Source: Leifsonia psychrotolerans (GTDB lineage Bacteria; Actinomycetota; Actinomycetes; Actinomycetales; Microbacteriaceae). Taken from it: a DNA stretch of 64,000 nucleotides. How positions within the stretch are numbered: the stretch's first letter is position 1; every line of letters begins with the position of its first letter. This document shows, piece after piece, positions 34,037-42,352 of the stretch. Location: assembly GCF_013410665.1 (NCBI RefSeq), contig NZ_JACCFM010000001.1:62001-126000 (forward strand), read 5' to 3'. Both the position numbers and the translations under genes were made by a program. The notes beneath the pieces are model-generated. The model made no database searches. It was not told where the DNA came from and was given only the letters and a program-made list of their open reading frames with translations.

Positions 34037-34112
34037 GGGGCTATGGCGCAGTTGGTAGCGCGTCTCGTTCGCAATGAGAAGGTCAGGGGTTCGAATCCCC
34101 TTAGCTCCACCA
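34037..34112 (+). tRNA. tRNA-Ala (anticodon CGC)
   Basis: A complete cloverleaf: acceptor arms GGGGCTA and TAGCTCC, D arm GCGC/GCGC, anticodon stem TCTCG/TGAGA with loop TTCGCAA (anticodon CGC at 34070-34072, reading GCG), T arm AGGGG-TTCGAAT-CCCCT, discriminator A and an encoded CCA. It is 76 nt long. Confidence 0.97.
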
Positions 34113-34117
34113 ATAGC

Positions 34118-34149
34118 AAAATGCTCGGCACGACGTGTCGGGCATTTTG
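34118..34149 (+). terminator. Hairpin terminator after tRNA-Ala
   Basis: AAAATGC(T)CGGCACG and TGTCGGGCATTTT pair imperfectly, with A and T runs on the two sides, so it may act on both strands. It starts a few bases after the tRNA. Confidence 0.65.
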
Positions 34150-34278
34150 TCGTTTGAGAGGCAAAGTGATTCACAACCGCATGGAGCACAGGGTTGTAGC
34201 CGGTGGGGGGCTGTGCTTGGGGGATGTCCTCGGGCATGGTGGCGCGGTGGCTGCGGCACGGACAAATCAGGGGCCGGC

Positions 34279-34896
34279 CTATTCGGCCGGCATGCTGATC
34301 GCGGCCATCCGGCGGCGCGCGGTGTGCAGTGCCTCAAGATCGGTGGGGAACTCCCCATCCACCTCGTGGGCGTGGCGAATCACCTCGTCACCCATTGCGA
34401 TAGACAGTCCGACCGTGAGCCGGGCTTCGGTCGCGTGGTCCGCGTCGTCGAGCCGGGCGAGTTCCGGGTGTGCGTCGAGCCACTCGCGAATGACGGTCAC
34501 CAGGCGCTCCCGACTCTCATTGCTCGCCCATGAGACGGCACTGGTCACACCGGGCTCTCGCACGAATAGTGCGAGCCTTTGCTGAGTAATGGTGTCGTCG
34601 GATTGGCCGCGCACAGATGCCACCACGATCAGGTTTGCCGCGACCACGAGGTCCCGGGAATGACTGCTGAGGATCGCCTCTGTGAGGCTGGGATCGTACT
34701 CAAGGGCTGTTCCGAAGATGGCTTCGTCGAGTGAGGCGAAATAGTTGAAAAAGGTGCTGCGCGAGACGATGGCTGCGGCGCACACGCGCTCGACCGTTAC
34801 CGCCCGGACGCCTTCGTCGTAGGCGAGCGAGACCGCCGCGCTTTCCATTGCTCGCCGGGCGGCGAGCATCTTGGTCTCCCGCAGGCCCTGTGCCAT
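34279..34896 (-). CDS. TetR family transcriptional regulator
   Basis: 205 residues from the ATG at 34896, preceded by GAGG at eight bases; a GTG at 34902 would lack spacing. The HTH spans roughly residues 25-55: EGVRAVTVERVCAAAIVSRSTFFNYF, with the 'STFFNYF' end of TetR. The C-terminal part binds an unknown ligand. It is divergent from the surface protein gene at 35044; palindromes in between (TGTTCGCAACA at 34951-34961 and TGGACTCAGTCCA at 34994-35006) are likely operators, so it may control both. Confidence 0.85.
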   Translation of the reverse strand: MAQGLRETKMLAARRAMESAAVSLAYDEGVRAVTVERVCAAAIVSRSTFFNYFASLDEAIFGTALEYDPSLTEAILSSHSRDLVVAANLIVVASVRGQSDDTITQQRLALFVREPGVTSAVSWASNESRERLVTVIREWLDAHPELARLDDADHATEARLTVGLSIAMGDEVIRHAHEVDGEFPTDLEALHTARRRMAAISMPAE

Positions 34897-34993
34897 GTCC
34901 ACTTCCTCAACGTTCCCTGTTCGTCACGATTCTCGCTGAAATGATTCACTGTTCGCAACAGTACGCGGTTCAATGTTGACTTGCATCCAATGT

Positions 34994-35006
34994 TGGACTC
35001 AGTCCA
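34994..35006. promoter_or_regulatory. Palindromic operator candidate between TetR and surface protein genes
   Basis: TGGACTCAGTCCA is a perfect 6-1-6 inverted repeat 37 bp before the ATG at 35044. It lies where a repressor would block transcription of the surface protein. Confidence 0.5.
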
Positions 35007-35043
35007 TACTTGGTGCAACCGCCGATACCAAAAGAGGTACGCC

Positions 35044-36864
35044 ATGCAGCGCCCGTTCCACTCGATCCCCCTCGTGCCACGGAAAGATCGGTCGACGCTG
35101 TCGACACGGATGCGCCACGCCGGTGCGATCACTGTCGTGACCGCGCTGGCTCTGGTGGCGAGCCCGTGGGTCGCCAGCGCCGTCGTACCGGCAGCCCACT
35201 CTGTCTCCATCGCCGTGAGCATCACTGGCGGCACGGAGGCGGCCGCACTTGCGGGAGTGGACATTCTCGTGCAGCGAGGGCACGGCGACGACACCGTGGT
35301 GGCGACAGGCGTCACCGGAGCCGATGGCACGCTCGATCTCGAGATTGCAGGTGAAGGAACCAACTATCGGGCGACTGCACAGTGGCCGGGCGCGCCTGGC
35401 GACCTGGAATCAACGGACACTCTCACGGAATTCAGTCTGGGCGGCGGGGAACCGGTTGACATCACTTTCCGGGGCACGTACGGCACGGTATCGGGATCGA
35501 TCACCGCGACCGCAGAGCGGCGCCCGCTCGCCGATCTCAGCGGCGCGACCGTCGTGATCACGAGCGGCACCTCCGCTGTGCAGCGAGTCGCGGTGGCCCA
35601 CAACGGTTCGTTCGTGACGGGCGCACTGCCCACGAGCCCGACGAATGACTACGGAATCTCTTTCGTGCCGCCTCCCGGGTATGACCTAGCCGTGCAGCAA
35701 ATCTCGGAGAACCCGCCCTTCGCGCTACCCAGCGGTGACACGATCCCGGCCAGAGTTGCGATCGAGCGTCTTTTCGTCGTGACGCCGATCGAGACGCCTG
35801 AGCCCACGCCTGAGCCGACTGCTGAGCCGACTGCTGAACCGACCCCCGAGCCGACTGCGGGCCCGGCTCCCGTCACGTTCAACGACGCCGACAGCCTCGG
35901 AGCTGCGCTCAACGGCAGCACCGAGGCGCAGCTGGCCGCTCTGCTTGACGCAACGGCTCACGCGGGTCACGGGAGCGTCTTGATGAACAACGCGCTGAAT
36001 CAGCTACTCGGACTCGCGCAACAACCGAACGAGGGTCAGCAGCAGGCGCTGACGGGACTGATACAGCCCATCACTGAACAGTTTCCGACGCTCACAGTCA
36101 GCAGTGTTCCGGTCGTGGCACTGGACCTTGATGCGCAGTTGACTTCGATCCAAAAAAACCGGGCAACAGCGTCGAGCGAAGCGCTTGCCGAATCAATTGC
36201 TCGGGTGCAAGCCACCAACACACGCATCTCACAGTTGAACGCCGCACTCTCGGCTGTCGCTGCCTATCGTGCGTCGCCCACCGAGGAGACGTTTACGGAG
36301 GCCACGCGCGCTGTGCGGCTGGCCCAGGTCGACCACGACTTCCTCAACGCTTCGGCAGCCAGCGGCACCACGGCGGCGCCGGGACTTGCCCAGCACCTCC
36401 GAGAGTTGATCGACTCGCTTGTCCACAGGCAGCAGATGGACATGCTCCGTCTGCAGAGCCTGACCAATCAACGCAACGAGACATTCGACGCCATGGCTGA
36501 CGTTATTCAGAGGATGCAGGACTCCCGGTCGGGCATTGTCGGCAACATGCGCTCCACACCGGTCGCACTTGGCACGGTGCAGTGGGATGGCGGCACGGTG
36601 ACTGGCGCGCTCGATCTGACGGGAGTGCCGAACGGTGACCATCACCTGATCCTCAATTTTGCCGACGTCGGCGTCACCGTCGTTGCAAACGTCACTGTCG
36701 CTGACGCTGCGAACGGGACGGCCGGGAACGAGGAACTCGCCGCGACCGGCATACAGACAACGCCCTCAACGGGAGTGAGCATTGCCCTGCTGGTACTCGG
36801 GTTCGCGGCCATAATTGCGGCGCGACTGACGCGACGTCGTGACGTGTCCGGAACTCGCGGCTGA
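35044..36864 (+). CDS. Secreted cell-wall protein with LAATG sorting signal
   Basis: 606 residues from the ATG at 35044 (AGAGGT upstream). A signal peptide (about 20-47: RMRHAGAITVVTALALVASPW, cut after ASA) precedes two or three beta-rich carboxypeptidase-regulatory-like repeats (about 50-245), a Pro/Glu/Thr stalk (PEPTAEPTAEPTPEPTAGP, near 255-275), a helical domain (about 280-500), and the C-terminal LAATG (about 565-569) followed by a hydrophobic helix and Arg-rich tail. LAxTG signals are recognised by class E sortases of actinobacteria, so it should be linked to the cell wall. No sortase gene lies nearby. Confidence 0.8.
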   Translation: MQRPFHSIPLVPRKDRSTLSTRMRHAGAITVVTALALVASPWVASAVVPAAHSVSIAVSITGGTEAAALAGVDILVQRGHGDDTVVATGVTGADGTLDLEIAGEGTNYRATAQWPGAPGDLESTDTLTEFSLGGGEPVDITFRGTYGTVSGSITATAERRPLADLSGATVVITSGTSAVQRVAVAHNGSFVTGALPTSPTNDYGISFVPPPGYDLAVQQISENPPFALPSGDTIPARVAIERLFVVTPIETPEPTPEPTAEPTAEPTPEPTAGPAPVTFNDADSLGAALNGSTEAQLAALLDATAHAGHGSVLMNNALNQLLGLAQQPNEGQQQALTGLIQPITEQFPTLTVSSVPVVALDLDAQLTSIQKNRATASSEALAESIARVQATNTRISQLNAALSAVAAYRASPTEETFTEATRAVRLAQVDHDFLNASAASGTTAAPGLAQHLRELIDSLVHRQQMDMLRLQSLTNQRNETFDAMADVIQRMQDSRSGIVGNMRSTPVALGTVQWDGGTVTGALDLTGVPNGDHHLILNFADVGVTVVANVTVADAANGTAGNEELAATGIQTTPSTGVSIALLVLGFAAIIAARLTRRRDVSGTRG

Positions 36865-37073
36865 CGCGCAGGAAGACTCACGAAGGGGGGAATCAGGTCA
36901 TTCGACCCTGCTTTCGTCCATGAGCGTTGCGACGCGAGAGCAACGTTCGTCAGTGAACTCTCGATCCGTGCTGTCGTGGCGACAGGTGCCTGCTGCGGGG
37001 GCGCGCCCGCGCCTCACGTGCGACTGGGTTTGATAGCCTGACTTTTCTGACCACAACAGTGAAACGGACCTCA

Positions 37074-38066
37074 ATGATGAGTGCTCAAGACCTGAACGCC
37101 GGTGGCCGTGAGGTTCCCACAATTGACATCGACAGGGATCCGGCGCTCGTCGCGCGAGACTTCGATGACACGCTGCGCGAAGTCGGTTTCTTCCAAATCG
37201 TCAACCATGGCGTCGATGACGCAATCGCCGACGACTGTTGGAACCAGGCCCGCGAGTTCTTCGACCTCTCGATCGAGCAGAAGCGTGAAGTCGAGCGTCC
37301 GCCCGGAGGTCATTTCGGCTATTTCCCACTGAAAGCTGAGTCCCTCGCGCAGTCGATGGGCATGGACTCGCCGGGCGACCTTAAAGAATCCTTCAACATC
37401 GGCGCGATCGTGCCGTTCACGCACACTCCGATCGACGAGGAGGAGGCGCGACAATTCGCGCCCAACCAGTGGCCGAGCGCGCTGCCCGGGATGCGGCCTG
37501 CGTGGGAGGCCTACTACGGTTCGATGTTGACCCTGTCGAACAGGTTGATGTCGATCTTCGCGCGTGCACTGGATCTGCCCGCTGAGTTCTTTGCCCACTC
37601 CATCGATCGCAGCCCGAGTGCGCTACGCGCCATCAACTATCCCGAGCAGCAGCTCCCGATTGAAGAGGGGCAGCTTCGCGCCGGGGCTCATACCGACTAC
37701 GGCACCCTCACGATCCTGCGCCAGGAACTCGGCCGGGGTGGCCTGCAAGTGCGCGACGAACCCAGGTCGAGCTGGGTCGATATCCCTCCGATCGACGGCG
37801 GCTACGTCATCAACATCGGTGATCTCATGGCTCGATGGACCAACGACCGGTGGACATCGACCGTGCACCGCGTCGTGAATCCGGATGCCGGTTCCGCGGT
37901 TTCGACGCGTCGGCAGAGCATGCCGTTCTTCCACAATGCCAATTATCAAGCGCTCATCGAATGTCTGCCGTCATGTGTGGCGGCGGGAGAATCGCCCCGA
38001 TATGAGCCCGTCGTCGCGGGGCCGCACCTGGCCGGCAAATCGATGAAGGCGAATGTGGCTGGCTGA
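37074..38066 (+). CDS. Fe(II)/2-oxoglutarate-dependent oxygenase (isopenicillin-N-synthase-like)
   Basis: 330 residues from the ATG at 37074 (another ATG is at 37077). The two-part fold starts with VPTIDIDRDPALVARDF and GFFQIVNHGVDD, and the C-terminal 2OG-Fe domain has HTDYGTLTIL (about 204-213, first His and Asp of the iron site), STVHRVVNP (second His) and RRQSMPFF (Arg-x-Ser binding 2-oxoglutarate). All catalytic residues are present. Such enzymes oxidise small molecules; the substrate is unknown. It is a single gene with no partner that would point to a pathway. Confidence 0.85.
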   Translation: MMSAQDLNAGGREVPTIDIDRDPALVARDFDDTLREVGFFQIVNHGVDDAIADDCWNQAREFFDLSIEQKREVERPPGGHFGYFPLKAESLAQSMGMDSPGDLKESFNIGAIVPFTHTPIDEEEARQFAPNQWPSALPGMRPAWEAYYGSMLTLSNRLMSIFARALDLPAEFFAHSIDRSPSALRAINYPEQQLPIEEGQLRAGAHTDYGTLTILRQELGRGGLQVRDEPRSSWVDIPPIDGGYVINIGDLMARWTNDRWTSTVHRVVNPDAGSAVSTRRQSMPFFHNANYQALIECLPSCVAAGESPRYEPVVAGPHLAGKSMKANVAG

Positions 38067-38101
38067 GTGCGATGTCGGTGGCCACGTCTAGCATCAGTGC
38101 C

Positions 38102-38371
38102 ATGGCGCTTCCGAAACCCATTCGCTTTGATCTCGACACCTGGCTGTGCATGCGGACCGATCCGGCGCTGCCCAAAGCGGTGATTCAGCGTGTGCACGGC
38201 ACCGACGGGAGCGATCGGTATCTGCTCTTCAAATGGGACCTCGACCCGAAGAAGCGCGTGCTGATGGGGGTGCACGAGTCGCTCGACAAGGCAAACGACC
38301 TGGTGCGCTTTGATACGGGGAATCCAGGGCCAGACCTGCCACCGGGAATGCGGGCCGACGGGCCGCGCTGA
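38102..38371 (+). CDS. Hypothetical protein (89 aa), leaderless
   Basis: 89 residues from the ATG at 38102, seven bases after TAGCAT (38089-38094). The sequence (IRFDLDTWLCMRTDPALPKAV, DRYLLFKWDLDPKKRVLMGVHE) looks like a small folded alpha/beta protein with no known family. The frame overlaps nothing else. It is the last gene before a 785-bp repeat-rich stretch. Confidence 0.7.
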   Translation: MALPKPIRFDLDTWLCMRTDPALPKAVIQRVHGTDGSDRYLLFKWDLDPKKRVLMGVHESLDKANDLVRFDTGNPGPDLPPGMRADGPR

Positions 38372-39156
38372 CGGGCAGCAGATGTTCGTCACCCGGTCGA
38401 GTGCAAAGCGAATGTTCCTGCGGCCGATTCGTCGGCGTCGGTTGTGACGACGCTGCATCCGTCGGCCTCCGCTGAGTGCCGTGGCCCGTTCGTATCATGC
38501 GTGGATGCGATGCAATGCGATGCGATGCAGGCGAAGCATGACGAGCCCAGAGACTCCCGACTGGCCGCAGGGCCCAACTTGCTATCGTCGCTCAGACGTG
38601 TCGGTGATCGTGGGGATCGGCGACGAGGTGTGGGAACGTGTCACTCGGGATGTACTCCGTTTGGCGGGTCAAGACAGCGAGCGGCTTCGAGGTCGATGCG
38701 ACGGATGCGGTGACGCCCGGTGGTCGTGTGATCGTGACGGTGCGCGTGCTCGGTGATCGATCCAACCCCGTTGATCGAGCGTGTCGAGATCCCGTGAGCC
38801 GAACTCGAGACCGGGGAGCGCGGTCTCGACAAGCTCGAGCCGAGGGTCGTCGCCCGACCCCGCGTCCCCTCCCGATGCTCGACCCACCCGCTGATCGAGC
38901 TCGTCGAGATCCCGCGAGCCACCCTCGAGACCCGGGGGACCGAGGTCTCGACAAGCTCGACCCACGGTTCGGTAATCGACCCCGCGCCCTCCCGCTGATC
39001 GAGCTCGTCGAGATCCCGCGAGCCACCCTCGAGACCCGGGGGCGTGGTTCCGGCCGGCTCAAGTTCTCGATCCCTCCACAGACACAGGTACGAGAACTTA
39101 TACACAGATACTGAGAAAAGCTCGTAATCGTGTTCGTTCTTTGGGAGAATGGAGCT
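38372..39156. repeat. Gene-poor stretch with REP-like inverted repeats
   Basis: The first half has no convincing gene. It includes a short GATGC-type microrepeat (about 38505-38535) and a fragment (about 38600-38750) whose reading frames look coding-like but are broken. From about 38752 to 39055 lie three copies of a repeat with GATCGAG-TCGAGATCCCG-GAGCC-CTCGAGACC, alternately inverted by GGTCTCGACAAGCTCGA. The same unit occurs at the copA end and near 57.6-58.1 kb. It ends just upstream of the first DUF222-HNH gene. Confidence 0.7.
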
Positions 39157-40911
39157 ATGTCAATCACCTCCCCACCCCCCGTCTCCGCCCCGGAGCCGAC
39201 ACCCGCCTCGGGTGCGTCGGCACCGACCGCGGCCATGGTGCTGGCGGTGCTCGAACAGACGCAGGCACTGTGGGCGGGGCTTGGCCTGGTCAGCCCTGAC
39301 CGGTTCACCGACGACGACCTGCTCGGCGTGCTCGGTGCGTTCGAAGGCGTGGGCCGGCTGGTTGATGCCGGCCGGGTGGCTCTGGCGGCGACGGTCGAGG
39401 AACGCTCCGGGCGGTGGCTGGGCCGCGACTCCCTGGCGGCGAAGCGGGGCTGTACCAGTGGCATCGACCTGATCACCCGGGTCACCCGCATTTCTGGCCG
39501 TGAAGCGAAACGGCGTAGCGCCCTGGGCCTGCGAATGCGGGACACTCAGCACGTCGGCACGATCATCCCCGCACTGTTCCCCACGGTGGGTACCGCGGTC
39601 GCTTCGGGCTTGCTGGGGGTGGATGCGGCGGAGGTGATCATGTCCGGTCTGGCCGAGATCTCCCCGCGCGTTGCCCCCGATGATCTTGCGGCGGCGGAAC
39701 GCGCTCTGGTGTGTGCGGCGACGGGCACGATCACGGCCGAGAATGAGGGTGAGCCGGGCGCGGGCTTCGCGTTCTCGGCGGACTCACTGCGGGTGCAGAT
39801 GTTGCAGTGGCAGGCGGCGCTGGACCCCGACGGGGTGGCACCGAATGAGGTCGAGGGTGAGGCGACGAGCACGATCAGTTTCGGCCGCTTCAAAGACGGC
39901 ATCTACCCGGTGCGAGGCGGGGTGACTCCTGATCTCTACGGAATCATGAACCTCACCTTCGACGCCTTCATCGCCGCCCGCAAAACCCCCGCGTTCCCCA
40001 CCGCCGCCGAGCAAGCCCGCGACCAGGCACGCGACGACCGCGCCGAGCTAGACGGACAAGACCTGAACGACGACCACAACCTGAGCGACGAGCACGGCCG
40101 CGAGCACGGCCGCGAGCACGGCCGCGAGCACGGCCGCGAGGACGACCGCGACTGGCACGGCGAGCGCGACCGCGAGCACGACGACCGTGACCACGAACGC
40201 GATGACCGTGACCACGAACGCGATGACGACGACCACGACCGTGACCATGACGACCACGGTCAGGGTTCAGCCTCAGCTGAGGTGCCTCTTCCCGGGTCGG
40301 CCGGGCACGAGTTCGATGACGTCGACACCCGCACGGCCGGTGAGAAGCGGGCCGATATTCTGCGCGGCATGTTCACCCAGTTGGCCCAGGCCGATAACAC
40401 TCCCAGCATTGGTGGTGCACCGCCGACGGTGGTGGTGCATGTGAACGTGAACGATATTGAAGCCGGTCGCGGTGTCGGCTGGATCGACGGCGTCGACGCC
40501 CCCATCTCCCTTCGCACGGTGGATCAGATGATGTGTGCCGGAGGCACCCAAACGGTTCTGTTCGGTCCGAACGGTGAGGTTCTCACCCTGACCGATCCGC
40601 AACGACTGTTCAACCGTGCCCAACGCCGGGCGATCCTCGCCCGCGACGGCGGCTGCGGCGTTCCCGGCTGCAACGCCCCCGCACAGTGGCTCGAATTTCA
40701 TCACGTCATCCCCTGGAGCAAAGGCGGCGTCACCGAAGTCGACAATGGTGTGGCGTTGTGTTGGCGACATCATCACACCATCGAAACCTCCGGCTGGGAG
40801 ATCCTCATGGTCAACGGTCGGCCCCGCGTGAAGGCCCCGGCCTGGATCGACCCGACCCGCACCTGGCGCGACGCCAACCGCCACCGCACCGACACCCACC
40901 GCCGCGACTGA
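39157..40911 (+). CDS. DUF222/HNH endonuclease domain protein, 13E12 repeat family (copy 1)
   Basis: 584 residues from the ATG at 39157; a GTG at 39130 would add nine. The N-terminal DUF222 (about 20-280) is followed by an extremely charged linker (about 300-370; His, Asp, Glu, Arg, with EHGR repeated) and a C-terminal HNH nuclease: CGVPGCNAP, EFHHVIPWSKGG, CWRHHHTIE (about 510-560). This is the family of the M. tuberculosis 13E12 repeats, thought to be mobile-like or intron-like. Apart from the linker, it differs from the copy at 55791-57476 in only about a dozen residues. It has an intact active site. Confidence 0.88.
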   Translation: MSITSPPPVSAPEPTPASGASAPTAAMVLAVLEQTQALWAGLGLVSPDRFTDDDLLGVLGAFEGVGRLVDAGRVALAATVEERSGRWLGRDSLAAKRGCTSGIDLITRVTRISGREAKRRSALGLRMRDTQHVGTIIPALFPTVGTAVASGLLGVDAAEVIMSGLAEISPRVAPDDLAAAERALVCAATGTITAENEGEPGAGFAFSADSLRVQMLQWQAALDPDGVAPNEVEGEATSTISFGRFKDGIYPVRGGVTPDLYGIMNLTFDAFIAARKTPAFPTAAEQARDQARDDRAELDGQDLNDDHNLSDEHGREHGREHGREHGREDDRDWHGERDREHDDRDHERDDRDHERDDDDHDRDHDDHGQGSASAEVPLPGSAGHEFDDVDTRTAGEKRADILRGMFTQLAQADNTPSIGGAPPTVVVHVNVNDIEAGRGVGWIDGVDAPISLRTVDQMMCAGGTQTVLFGPNGEVLTLTDPQRLFNRAQRRAILARDGGCGVPGCNAPAQWLEFHHVIPWSKGGVTEVDNGVALCWRHHHTIETSGWEILMVNGRPRVKAPAWIDPTRTWRDANRHRTDTHRRD

Positions 40912-41193
40912 CGCGCTGCGACTGATGCGCCGTGACTGACGCGCCGCGACTGGGCGCCGGCTCTCTCAATCCTCCCTGTCGTGTTATCGCCTGCGACATC
41001 GTCTGATCCGCGAGGCGAATAGCGGGGACGAACGTGCTTCCTACTCACGAAATAGCGACGTGTTCCTCTGTCGAAAACCTCGCGTTATTGGGTGATCCGA
41101 CCGACAATCAGAACAGCGACATGTGATCAGCGGTATCAACATTCGCTCCATCCACACCCGCCAGAGCAGAAAACATCCTCGAGGAGCAGGACG

Positions 41194-41613
41194 ATGACGA
41201 CGCAACTCAACCCCTACCTGAGCTTTCGTGACAACGCGAAGCAGGCCATGGAATTTTACCAATCGGTGTTCGGCGGTGAGGTGACCAGCAGCACGTTCGC
41301 CGAATTCCCCGAGCAAATGGATGCAGCTGAGAACGACAAGATTATGCATTCAACGCTGACCAGTTCTCGCGGGCTCGTACTGATGGCGGCCGATACTCCA
41401 CGGTCAATGGGCGAGCCGAGTCCCAACGGTTCACTGTCGGTGAGCGGTGAGGACGAAACTGAACTGCGCGGCTATTGGGACAAGCTCAGCGCCAGCGGTA
41501 CGGTCTCGATGCCGTTGGAGAAGGCGCCGTGGGGTGACAGCTTCGGCATGTGCGTCGACGGATTCGGCGTGCGCTGGATGTTCAATATCGCGGGGGAGTC
41601 GGCGTCCGAGTAG
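41194..41613 (+). CDS. VOC family protein (PhnB-like)
   Basis: 139 residues from the ATG at 41194 (GAGGAG ten bases before). LNPYLSFRDNAKQAMEFYQSVFGGEVTSSTF is the opening of the PhnB-type glyoxalase fold, and SFGMCVDGFGVRWMFNI the closing strand. PhnB-like proteins are dimers of the vicinal-oxygen-chelate superfamily with various or unknown substrates. The next gene starts 32 bases later, so they may be co-transcribed. Confidence 0.85.
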   Translation: MTTQLNPYLSFRDNAKQAMEFYQSVFGGEVTSSTFAEFPEQMDAAENDKIMHSTLTSSRGLVLMAADTPRSMGEPSPNGSLSVSGEDETELRGYWDKLSASGTVSMPLEKAPWGDSFGMCVDGFGVRWMFNIAGESASE

Positions 41614-41645
41614 CCGGCGGTCGGGCGAGGAGCAGGAGAGCGACG

Positions 41646-42260
41646 ATGCCGGCCTCTGCACGCTGGTGGGCCTGGTTCGGATTGGTCGGAATCATCGCTT
41701 ACGTCGGGATCGACGTCGTGCTGGCTGTGCTGCGCCCTGACTACGGTCTCGTGGTTGACGCGGAGAGCAACTACGGTCGGGGCGCGTATTCGTGGCTGAT
41801 GAACATCAACTTTGTCGTGCGCGGCATCCTCTCGGCGTGTGCTCTGGTCGCACTTCTTCGCGCCGATATCGCCACCCCGCGCACCGGAATGCTCGTTGGC
41901 ATCTGGGCGGTGACGTCGACTCTGCTGGCGTTCTTTCCGGTCAACGTCGAGGGCTATCCCGTGCTCGGAACGGGTCGGGCCCACCTTCTGCTGGCGGGAA
42001 TCGGGTTCGTCGCAATCGTGGTCGGAGTGTTCGGTATGACCCTACAGATTCGACGAGAGGGCCGTTGGCCGCGGGGTGTACCTGCGCTGCTCGCTCTCGC
42101 GATCGTCGGTCTCGGCAGCCTCGTGCTGCTTCCCGCAAGCGGTGTTCTCGGTGCGGTCGGCCTCGTCGAACGGATTTTCCTGGCTGCCGTGCTCGGCTGG
42201 CTCGCGCTGGTTCTGGCGTGGATCGTGCGAAGCGCCCCTCGACAGTTGGCGCGCAGCTGA
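41646..42260 (+). CDS. DUF998 family membrane protein
   Basis: 204 residues with about six hydrophobic helices (FGLVGIIAYVGIDVVLAVL, GILSACALVALL, VGIWAVTSTLLAFFPV, LLLAGIGFVAIVVGVFG, and two more). The layout and the conserved VNVEGYP after the third helix fit DUF998. AGGAG lies upstream of the ATG. The role is unknown. Its stop lies seven bases from a tandem-repeat block shared with the end of ligD. Confidence 0.8.
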   Translation: MPASARWWAWFGLVGIIAYVGIDVVLAVLRPDYGLVVDAESNYGRGAYSWLMNINFVVRGILSACALVALLRADIATPRTGMLVGIWAVTSTLLAFFPVNVEGYPVLGTGRAHLLLAGIGFVAIVVGVFGMTLQIRREGRWPRGVPALLALAIVGLGSLVLLPASGVLGAVGLVERIFLAAVLGWLALVLAWIVRSAPRQLARS

Positions 42261-42267
42261 GCCACTT

Positions 42268-42352
42268 ATCACTGTTCGAGCACGATCACTGTTCGAGCAC
42301 GATCACTGTTCGAGCACGATCACTGTTCGAGCATGATCACTGTTCGAGCACG
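42268..42352. repeat. Five tandem copies of a 17-bp unit at the ligD 3' end
   Basis: The unit on the minus strand is GTGCTCGAACAGTGATC in direct repeats of exactly 17 bp, with one base different in copy 4. The last codons (Val-Leu-Glu-Gln) and stop of ligD are one unit; four more follow. They fill the gap between two convergent genes. Confidence 0.9.

Noticed and set aside
34113..34280. Element integrated at tRNA-Ala
   Set aside because: No integrase and no repeat of the tRNA 3' end was seen downstream; the following genes look chromosomal.
38600..38760. A small gene reading IVGIGDEVWERVTRD or VWRVKTASGFEVDATDAVTPGG
   Set aside because: Coding-like parts lie in two different frames with no good start; at most a degraded fragment, so not annotated as a gene.
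42268..42352. Iterons or a replication origin in the 17-bp tandem repeats
   Set aside because: Not near a replication gene; the unit is simply the end of ligD duplicated, without an AT-rich region beside it.
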